Both the position numbers and the translations under genes were made by a program. DNA of 7,819 nucleotides from Bacillota bacterium (GTDB taxonomy: Bacteria; Bacillota; Syntrophomonadia; Syntrophomonadales; Syntrophomonadaceae): the NCBI GenBank assembly GCA_017861475.1, contig JAGFXV010000053.1, positions 1-7,819 of the forward strand, written 5' to 3'. Shown here one piece after another: positions 1-6,197 of the stretch. Each line of letters begins with the position of its first letter. Positions within the stretch are counted from its first letter, which is position 1. The notes below the pieces were generated by a model. It worked only from the letters and a program-made list of their open reading frames with translations, ran no database searches and was not told the DNA's origin.

Positions 1-1
1 T

Positions 2-358
2 GTGGTCAGCCAGACCGGTGAATATCTGGGCGGAGCAATTGCTCCCGGCATCAAGATATCGACGGACGCTCTGGTGTCGAGGGCTTCCAAGCTGCCCAGA
101 GTGGAACTGTCCTTGCCCAAAAGCATGATTGGCAAAAATACGGTGATGAGTATGCAGGTAGGCATAATGTACGGATTTGTTGGTCAGGTGGAAGGCATTA
201 TCAATCGCATGAAAAAAGAAATAGGTGGAGACATCCGGGTTATTGCCACCGGCGGATTGGCTGCCCTGATTGCGGGGGAGACTGATACAATCAACGAGGT
301 CGATGAATTCCTTACCCTAGATGGGCTGCGTCTGCTGTATGAATTAAACCACGGTTAA
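2..358 (+). CDS. coaX: Type III pantothenate kinase, C-terminal part (5' end outside window)
   Basis: Phosphorylates pantothenate, the first committed step of coenzyme A synthesis, in the cytoplasm. Only the last 118 or so codons are present. The frame is already open at the window edge, so the GTG at 2-4 is an internal valine codon and not a start. The visible part carries the glycine-rich [10 protein letters not shown] stretch near its beginning and the VIATGGLA stretch around residue 82, both typical of the ASKHA-fold type III kinases. The N-terminal phosphate-binding DxGxT region would lie upstream. Full-length family members are about 255-260 residues, so a little under half is seen. The stop codon at 356-358 overlaps the AAGGAG of the next gene, dusB, which suggests one transcript and probable translational coupling. 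The family assignment is confident from motifs and context. Confidence 0.92.
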   Translation: MVSQTGEYLGGAIAPGIKISTDALVSRASKLPRVELSLPKSMIGKNTVMSMQVGIMYGFVGQVEGIINRMKKEIGGDIRVIATGGLAALIAGETDTINEVDEFLTLDGLRLLYELNHG

Positions 359-364
359 GGAGAT

Positions 365-1327
365 ATGGTGTTTAAAATAGGAAATCTTGCATTGGAAAAC
401 AGAGTAGTGGCAGCACCGCTGGCTGGCATTACTGACCGGGCTTTCCGTATGGTATTGAAATCCATGGGTTGCGGCCTGATTTTTACCGAAATGGTCAGTG
501 ACATGGGCTTGATTTACAACAGCAGTAAAAGCCGGCAAATAGCTGATCCCAGCGGCGACATCGGCCCGGTGGCTGTGCAAATATTTGGATCCGATCCTGA
601 AGCCATGGCACAGGCCGCGCAAATGGTGGAAACGATGGGTGCCGCCATGATAGATATAAATATGGGCTGTCCTACCCCTAAAATTGTAAGGAATGGGGAA
701 GGGGCAGCCTTAATGCTGAACCCGGAACTCAGCCGAAGAATAATTCACAGTGTAATTGCAGCAGTGAAAGTACCGGTATCCATTAAAATGCGTAAAGGCT
801 GGGACGATGAGCAATGCAATTATTTACAGATGGGAGAGATTGCGGTAGCAGAAGGAGTTCAGGCTATAACGCTGCATCCGCGCACCCGTATGCAGTTTTT
901 TTCCGGGCAGGCCGATTGGCAGGCGATTGCTGCCTTAAAACGCCATGTACCGGTTCCGGTGATCGGCAGCGGTGATATCAACAAGGCGGAAGACGCGGTG
1001 CGGATGATTGCTGAAACCGGATGTGACGCCGTAATGATCGGTCGCGCTGCCCTGGGAAACCCTTTCATTATCCGCGAAACCATAGCCTTGCTTGAACATG
1101 GCTGCAAGATAGCTGCACCTTTGCCAACAGAAAAAATAAATGTAGCCATCCGCCACCTGGATCTGACTATCCAAAACAAAGGTGAGAGGATAGCCGTACG
1201 TGAAATGCGCAAACATATATCCTGGTATACCAAGGGGATGCCGGCAGCCGCCCGGTTGCGTGACAGGATCAACCATGCGGTTACCAGGCAAGAAATGATG
1301 GATATCCTTGAAAGTCTTACCGGCTAA
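365..1327 (+). CDS. dusB: tRNA-dihydrouridine synthase (DusB type)
   Basis: FMN-dependent enzyme that reduces specific uridines in the tRNA D-loop to dihydrouridine using NAD(P)H. The 320-residue length is normal for the family. From N to C terminus: the barrel start APLAGITDRAFR (about 17-28), the loop INMGCPTPKIV with the catalytic cysteine C102, the FMN-contacting SIKMRKGW (K141), the barrel histidine in TLHPRTR (H171), and the phosphate-binding GSGDI (201-205) and MIGRAALGNP (225-233). A helical C-terminal domain that contacts tRNA follows from about residue 245. The ATG at 365 follows AAGGAG (357-362) after 2 nt, which is close but acceptable; the GTG at 368 is the next codon and would give a spacing of 5 nt, so the exact start could be either. 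The gene sits 6 nt after coaX, in the same operon. Nothing appears broken. Confidence 0.95.
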   Translation: MVFKIGNLALENRVVAAPLAGITDRAFRMVLKSMGCGLIFTEMVSDMGLIYNSSKSRQIADPSGDIGPVAVQIFGSDPEAMAQAAQMVETMGAAMIDINMGCPTPKIVRNGEGAALMLNPELSRRIIHSVIAAVKVPVSIKMRKGWDDEQCNYLQMGEIAVAEGVQAITLHPRTRMQFFSGQADWQAIAALKRHVPVPVIGSGDINKAEDAVRMIAETGCDAVMIGRAALGNPFIIRETIALLEHGCKIAAPLPTEKINVAIRHLDLTIQNKGERIAVREMRKHISWYTKGMPAAARLRDRINHAVTRQEMMDILESLTG

Positions 1328-1352
1328 CAAGGATATATAATTGCCCGCCGCA

Positions 1353-1367
1353 AAAACCGCAGGTTTT
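1353..1367 (+). other. Small hairpin downstream of dusB, possible weak terminator
   Basis: AAAACC (1353-1358) and GGTTTT (1362-1367) can pair as a 6-bp stem with a 3-nt loop. The right arm ends in four T but no longer U-tract follows, so as an intrinsic terminator it would be weak. It lies between dusB and the next promoter, where a terminator or partial read-through point is expected. Confidence 0.25.
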
Positions 1368-1401
1368 CATATCATATCGGTACACATCTCCGCTGCTTCG
1401 C

Positions 1402-1430
1402 TTGTTTTGCTAAAAAAAGGATGGTAAAAT
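1402..1430 (+). promoter_or_regulatory. Sigma-A type promoter of the HTH-regulator cassette
   Basis: TTGTTT at 1402-1407 (4 of 6 matches to TTGACA) and TAAAAT at 1425-1430 (5 of 6 matches to TATAAT) are separated by exactly 17 bp. The predicted transcription start is near 1437, giving a leader of only about 40 nt before the ATG at 1478. It is correctly placed to drive the three-gene cassette independently of coaX-dusB. Confidence 0.7.
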
Positions 1431-1434
1431 AGCG

Positions 1435-1470
1435 TTGTACTCAAAACTGTACACAAAATTGTGCTCAAGG
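1435..1470 (+). repeat. Three tandem 12-bp direct repeats, likely operator of the HTH regulator
   Basis: Three adjoining 12-mers without any gap: TTGTACTCAAAA (1435-1446), CTGTACACAAAA (1447-1458) and TTGTGCTCAAGG (1459-1470), with consensus NTGTRCWCAAAA. Each unit is also a loose palindrome with TTG/CAA ends. They begin at the predicted transcription start and run into the ribosome binding site (AAGGAG, 1467-1472) of the regulator gene. A protein bound there would block initiation or early elongation. A poorer fourth match, CGGTACACATCT (1378-1389, 8 of 12 against the second unit), lies upstream of the -35 box. Visible as sequence; the operator role and autoregulation are inferred. Confidence 0.7.
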
Positions 1471-1477
1471 AGTTACT

Positions 1478-2014
1478 ATGGATTTTATTCGCATTCAGGA
1501 CAAAATAATAAGCTGGCAGAAAATCGAAAATTCCCTGCAGAAAATACTGCAGATGAGAGCGCGTGGTTTTTCCCAGCAGGAGGTAGCCGATCGGCTGAAC
1601 ATTGACCGGACTTTCATATCCCGTCTGGAAGGGTTGGGAGAGCTACGTAAAGGGCAGAGTATAGCCTGTTTCGGATTTCCATTGAGCAATAAGGAGGAAA
1701 TTCAGTCAATTCTGGAAAAGGAGGGCGTCGAATATAGTCTGCTCATGACTGAACAGGAGAGACAGGATTTTATAAATAAACGTTCCGGCAAAGAGCTTTT
1801 GAACGTACTTATGGACTTGATCGCTGATGCACGCCGATACGATGTCGTTATCTGCATTGGTTCCGATGAAAGGATCAAACTGATGGAAGGCGTTCTTGAT
1901 GGTCAGATCATATCTGTCGAAATTGGAACATCACCAATTACCGAAGATAAGTGGCTGGATCCTGCTGTAATCCGAGAAATATTGAGATCCATCCGCACGG
2001 CCAGATTAAAATGA
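1478..2014 (+). CDS. XRE/Cro-like helix-turn-helix transcriptional regulator with alpha/beta C-terminal domain
   Basis: A 178-residue DNA-binding protein, first gene of a three-gene cassette. Residues about 20-52 form a Cro/XRE-like HTH: GFSQQEVADRLNI supplies helix 2 and the turn, and DRTFISRLEGL the recognition helix. Residues 60-90 (SIACFGFPLSNKEEIQ...YSLLM) and 121-150 (YDVVICIGSDERIKL...ISVEIG) each read as strand-helix-strand, so the C-terminal two thirds is probably a small alpha/beta sensor domain. There is no obvious metal-binding or phosphoacceptor site. The ATG at 1478 has AAGGAG 5 nt upstream (1467-1472). The next gene starts 13 nt after the stop. Upstream lie a dedicated promoter and three 12-bp repeats, pointing to self-regulation. 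I do not recognise a named gene; ligand and targets are unknown. Confidence 0.85.
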   Translation: MDFIRIQDKIISWQKIENSLQKILQMRARGFSQQEVADRLNIDRTFISRLEGLGELRKGQSIACFGFPLSNKEEIQSILEKEGVEYSLLMTEQERQDFINKRSGKELLNVLMDLIADARRYDVVICIGSDERIKLMEGVLDGQIISVEIGTSPITEDKWLDPAVIREILRSIRTARLK

Positions 2015-2027
2015 TGGAGGTTTTTTT

Positions 2028-2942
2028 ATGAAACATGTTGTAAGTGTTAGCTTGGGCTCATCAAAACGTGATCACGCTTTTGAAACAGATTTTATGGGAG
2101 AAAAATTCCGCATCGAAAGGATCGGCACAGACGGCGACTGGGAAAAAGCGCTGCAGTTGATCAGAGATCTGGACGGAAAGATAGATGCCTTCGGAATGGG
2201 CGGGATTGATCTTTATATTCAAATAGCTGGCAAGCGTTACGAAATCAAAGACGCCAAAAAATTAGTGGCTGCAGCCAGGAAAACCCCCATGGTCGACGGC
2301 AGCGGTTTGAAAAATACCCTGGAACGCAAATGTATTGTTGATGTGCAGAAAGAGGGAATATTTGATCTGCGCGGCAAAAAAGTATTGATGGTCTGCGGAG
2401 TTGACCGCTTTGGCATGGCGGAGGCTTTTGAAGAAGTGGGGGCTGATCTTACCCTGGGCGATTTTATCTATACGCTGGGCATCCCCTTCCCGATCCATTC
2501 CTTGAAAACACTGCGCATTTTCGGCAGAATGGCTGCACCGATCGTAGTAAATATGCCTTTTGACAAGTTGTATCCAACGGGCGAGAATCAGGATGTCATA
2601 ATTCCCAAACATTCAAAATACTATTATAATGCAGAAGTGCTGGCTGGTGATTTCCTTTATATAAAACGCTATCTGCCGGAAAAATTAAACGGCCAATTGA
2701 TTATTACCAATACCACTACCCAGGAAGATATGGTGATGCTGAAAGAACGCGGCATCAGCAAAGTGATTACTACGACTCCGGATATGGGCGGAAGATCCTT
2801 TGGCACCAATGTAATAGAGGCGTTGATGGTTACCCTGTTAAATAAACCGGTCGATGAGATACGTCCGGAAGATTATTATGCCATGCTAAAGGAACTTGAT
2901 TTTAAACCCGGAGTGGTTGATTTGGAGACATTTAGTGCCTGA
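2028..2942 (+). CDS. Conserved Rossmann-like protein, often labelled quinate 5-dehydrogenase; function unproven
   Basis: A 304-residue soluble protein with no signal peptide or membrane segment. It has an N-terminal alpha/beta part (1-110, including DAFGMGGIDLYI at 53-64 and PMVDGSGLKNTLER at 87-100), then a Rossmann-like strand-loop-helix KKVLMVCGVDRFGMAEAFEE (117-136). Conserved-looking loops follow: IITNTTTQED (225-234) and TTTPDMGGRSFGTN (248-261). Proteins of this type in Clostridia are, as I recall, annotated quinate 5-dehydrogenase. However, I see neither the SxSxSxxHN substrate motif nor the GxGGA nucleotide motif of true shikimate/quinate dehydrogenases, so I treat that name as doubtful. 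The ATG at 2028 follows GGAGG (2016-2020) across a run of seven T. The gene lies 13 nt after the HTH gene and overlaps the next gene by 8 nt, so the three are co-transcribed. Confidence 0.85.
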   Translation: MKHVVSVSLGSSKRDHAFETDFMGEKFRIERIGTDGDWEKALQLIRDLDGKIDAFGMGGIDLYIQIAGKRYEIKDAKKLVAAARKTPMVDGSGLKNTLERKCIVDVQKEGIFDLRGKKVLMVCGVDRFGMAEAFEEVGADLTLGDFIYTLGIPFPIHSLKTLRIFGRMAAPIVVNMPFDKLYPTGENQDVIIPKHSKYYYNAEVLAGDFLYIKRYLPEKLNGQLIITNTTTQEDMVMLKERGISKVITTTPDMGGRSFGTNVIEALMVTLLNKPVDEIRPEDYYAMLKELDFKPGVVDLETFSA

Positions 2943-3855
2943 ATATGATTTTGCTATTTTGAATATGTTGGACCGTAATCGCCGGGGGCTGACCACCAGG
3001 AAATATTTTTTGGACAGGTTGGCCCCGGTTTTTTTCTCTCCCCGGGTAGAGCATCTGATCCATCTTAAGGACTTGGGATTCAGGGGATGTAATGTATTTT
3101 TTCCCCTGGGGCCGGATAACTGGAAACAGATGGAGTCTGACCAGCGTGGCTTTATGTGGAAAAAATCAGAGAGCATTATGCAGGACTTTGCGGTGGGAAA
3201 TATGGCTGCAGACCGTCGTCTTAAAATGTCATTGCAGACCGGGGAGGCAAAATTCCCGCTGCTGTTCGGGGATAACTTTATCAAGGCGCTGGCGGCCGTA
3301 ATGGTCAAACATGCGCTGGAAAGAAAGACTATAAATAAACTCATCATGGTGGGAAAGATGGCAGAATTATTTCCCCTGGTGGATCATCTGGGCGGCTACG
3401 GTCTGCCTGTTTCCGTGCAAAACCAGTGTCCTGCTCGTGATGAGGCAATTGCCTGGCGGCTGCTTTATGACAAGGGCTGGGCAGTCAGCAACAGCTATAT
3501 AAGTCCTGAAAACTGGATGCAGGGTGATTTGATCATTTTATTTCAGCCCGGATATAAACGTCTGGCGATGGCAGCACCGGGAGCATTCTGGCTGGAACTG
3601 AATGATGAGGGACATAATCTGGCCCCCAGCCTTGAAAATGAGCTGGTACGGGTTGGTATGGATAATCACTTGTCGATGCTGGCACCGATCCTGGAAAGTA
3701 TTTTGTATACGAAAGCAGGTATTTCTGGAAACAATGTAGAAATAAATGGCTTGGAATTTGTGCCGGAGATCAAGAATGGTGCAGACCTGGAAACCTTGAT
3801 TGAAGCAGGCGAGCAATTAGGTCTTTGGGAGCCTTTTCGCCAAGGCTGGAGCTGA
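2935..3855 (+). CDS. Uncharacterised alpha/beta protein, third gene of the HTH cassette
   Basis: I do not recognise this 306-residue protein. It looks soluble: no signal peptide or transmembrane helix. The N-terminal third is basic and aromatic (FFSPRVEHLIHL, GCNVFFPLGPDNWKQM at about 52-67). The middle has an alpha/beta pattern reminiscent of a degenerate Rossmann fold: INKLIMVGKMAELFPLV (133-149), LPVSVQNQ (157-164) and GDLIILFQPG (197-206). The GTG at 2935 is the preferred start because GGAG (2924-2927) sits 7 nt before it, and it overlaps the preceding stop within GTGCCTGA, an arrangement typical of coupled translation. A TTG 39 nt upstream (2896) is in frame but has only 2 nt between its AAGGA and the codon and would overlap the previous gene by 47 nt. 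Possibly a partner or diverged relative of the preceding protein; that is inference. Confidence 0.8.
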   Translation: MPEYDFAILNMLDRNRRGLTTRKYFLDRLAPVFFSPRVEHLIHLKDLGFRGCNVFFPLGPDNWKQMESDQRGFMWKKSESIMQDFAVGNMAADRRLKMSLQTGEAKFPLLFGDNFIKALAAVMVKHALERKTINKLIMVGKMAELFPLVDHLGGYGLPVSVQNQCPARDEAIAWRLLYDKGWAVSNSYISPENWMQGDLIILFQPGYKRLAMAAPGAFWLELNDEGHNLAPSLENELVRVGMDNHLSMLAPILESILYTKAGISGNNVEINGLEFVPEIKNGADLETLIEAGEQLGLWEPFRQGWS

Positions 3856-3862
3856 GGATTTC

Positions 3863-3891
3863 TTGACAATGGCCTATGTGGTCATTATAAT
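3863..3891 (+). promoter_or_regulatory. Perfect consensus sigma-A promoter for greA
   Basis: TTGACA (3863-3868), a 17-bp spacer and TATAAT (3886-3891) match the vegetative consensus at all 12 positions. The -35 box starts 8 nt after the stop codon of the cassette's last gene. Transcription should begin near 3898, leaving a leader of about 140 nt before greA. Such a strong promoter would make greA, and possibly lysS, expression independent of the cassette. Confidence 0.92.
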
Positions 3892-3947
3892 ACCATAAAG
3901 GATAAAAGCTCAGGGTGAAGAAGGTTACCTTTATTTGTTTGGCCAGG

Positions 3948-3967
3948 AGCGAGCGAGGCTCGCTTTT
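3948..3967 (+). terminator. Terminator-like GC-rich hairpin inside the greA leader
   Basis: AGCGAGC (3948-3954) and GCTCGCT (3958-3964) form a perfect 7-bp stem around a GAG loop, and the T run 3964-3967 follows at once, then AAAAA. It lies about 50 nt after the predicted greA start and 75 nt before the greA ribosome binding site. It could end the upstream cassette transcript, attenuate greA, or both. The U-tract is short, so termination is probably partial. Confidence 0.55.
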
Positions 3968-3983
3968 AAAAATTCTGTATGGG

Positions 3984-4014
3984 GTGTAAAAGCCTGGCAT
4001 ATAGGCTTTTACAC
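3984..4014 (+). other. Perfect 12-bp inverted repeat upstream of the greA ribosome binding site
   Basis: GTGTAAAAGCCT (3984-3995) and AGGCTTTTACAC (4003-4014) are exact reverse complements with a 7-nt loop, followed by AATTTTATT. It ends 11 nt before the TAGGGAG ribosome binding site. It may be a second weak terminator, an RNA-stabilising stem that keeps the ribosome site open, or a protein operator. Sequence symmetry is certain; role is not. Confidence 0.6.
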
Positions 4015-4039
4015 AATTTTATTGTTAGGGAGCGATTAA

Positions 4040-4525
4040 ATGGCCGAGAGAGATGACAGGGAAATAATATTGACCAAAGAGGGACTGGAAAAACTGGAGA
4101 CGGAGTTGGAGACGCTTAAATCAACCCGGCGCGAGGAAGTTGCGGAACGTATCAAACAAGCGATTGCTTTTGGTGACATATCGGAGAACTCTGAGTATGA
4201 AGATGCCAAAAATGAGCAGGCTTTTATCGAGGGTCGCATCATCACCCTGGAAAAAACTTTGAAAAACGCACGCTTGATGACTGCGGATGAAATACGTGAC
4301 GATGTTGTATCTCTGGGGACCAAAGTTACCCTGAAAGAAATGAAATCAGGCCGTGAAGTTAATGTCACGCTGGTCGCATCGGTCGAATCAAAGCTCAAGG
4401 ACGGGAAAATTTCTGACGAGTCACCGGTGGGCAAAGCCATCATGGGCAAGTCGGTAGGCACCAAGGTCGAAGTAGAAGCACCGGCAGGAATCATTAAATA
4501 CAAAATCGTTAAAGTAGAGAGATAA
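4040..4525 (+). CDS. greA: Transcript cleavage/elongation factor GreA
   Basis: Rescues backtracked RNA polymerase by entering the secondary channel and stimulating cleavage of the RNA 3' end. The 161-residue length is close to the usual 157-160. The N-terminal coiled-coil hairpin spans about residues 10-78. Its tip carries GDISENSEYEDAKNEQAF, where D46 and E49 correspond to the acidic pair that holds the catalytic magnesium. The C-terminal FKBP-like domain (about 84-161) binds polymerase and includes SPVGKAIMGKSVGTKVEV. The ATG at 4040 follows TAGGGAG (4026-4032) at 7 nt. A perfect consensus promoter and a hairpin-rich leader lie upstream. lysS follows after 84 nt without an obvious terminator between them, so read-through into lysS is likely. 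Confidence 0.97.
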   Translation: MAERDDREIILTKEGLEKLETELETLKSTRREEVAERIKQAIAFGDISENSEYEDAKNEQAFIEGRIITLEKTLKNARLMTADEIRDDVVSLGTKVTLKEMKSGREVNVTLVASVESKLKDGKISDESPVGKAIMGKSVGTKVEVEAPAGIIKYKIVKVER

Positions 4526-4536
4526 ATAACGGGTCA

Positions 4537-4591
4537 GGCACCCAACTTGTCATTTAATTTTTATCAACTGACAGGTTGGGTGTTTGGTGCC
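4537..4591. repeat. Long imperfect palindrome in the greA-lysS gap, REP-like
   Basis: CACCCAACTTGTCA (4539-4552) pairs with TGACAGGTTGGGTG (4569-4582) over 14 positions with a single G-U, around a 16-nt AT-rich loop. The flanks offer a competing pair, GGCACC (4537-4542) with GGTGCC (4586-4591). It lacks a U-tract after the right arm, so it is not a classical terminator. The GGGTCAGGCACC start (4531-4542) resembles, from memory, ends of dispersed REP-type palindromes in Clostridia. No second copy occurs in this window. Confidence 0.6.
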
Positions 4592-4609
4592 TTAGATAGA
4601 GGTGGATAA

Positions 4610-6091
<1,482 letters not shown>

Positions 6092-6112
6092 TAGATTTAA
6101 TAATGACGGTTT

Positions 6113-6146
6113 AAAAATCCCGCCTTCTCCAGAAGGCGGGATTTTT
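6113..6146. terminator. Bidirectional intrinsic terminator between lysS and the GH26-like gene
   Basis: AAAAATCCCGCCTTCT (6113-6128) and AGAAGGCGGGATTTTT (6131-6146) are exact reverse complements separated by two bases, so the RNA would form about 15 bp with a 4-nt loop. The GC core is flanked by A5 on one side and T5 on the other, giving a U-tract in both directions. It begins 21 nt after the lysS stop and ends 51 nt from the stop of the convergent gene, and probably serves both. Confidence 0.95.
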
Positions 6147-6197
6147 GTCAAGCTGGTTTGAATACTCGATTTTTGGTTAGCGTCTGCTGTTTTCATT

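Larger units (their letters stand above)
3895..4039 (+). other. Structured leader region of greA (includes the predicted transcript start)
   Basis: The stretch from the predicted start to the greA codon is rich in complementary segments. ATAAAGG (3895-3901) can pair with CCTTTAT (3928-3934), while AAGGT (3921-3925) competes for ACCTT (3927-3931). Downstream are a GC-rich terminator-like hairpin and a perfect 12-bp hairpin, listed separately. The left arm of the latter, TAAAAGCCT (3987-3995), can also pair with AGGC plus TTTTA (3956-3959 and 3964-3968) across a 4-nt bulge, which would open the terminator. No known riboswitch or T-box signature was recognised. A regulatory leader is possible but the pairings are only read by eye. 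Confidence 0.45.

Noticed and set aside
3979..4059. Small reading frame of 26 codons starting at an ATG in the greA leader and overlapping the greA start
   Set aside because: It has no ribosome binding site and runs through the perfect hairpin; a leader peptide is not supported.
4547..4575. TTGTCA as a possible -35 box for a lysS promoter
   Set aside because: At 17-bp spacing the -10 position reads GACAGG, which is not a -10 element; the sequence is better explained as part of the palindrome arms.
4526..4609. T-box or riboswitch upstream of lysS
   Set aside because: The gap is only 84 bp, with no T-box consensus or specifier stem and no terminator U-tract.
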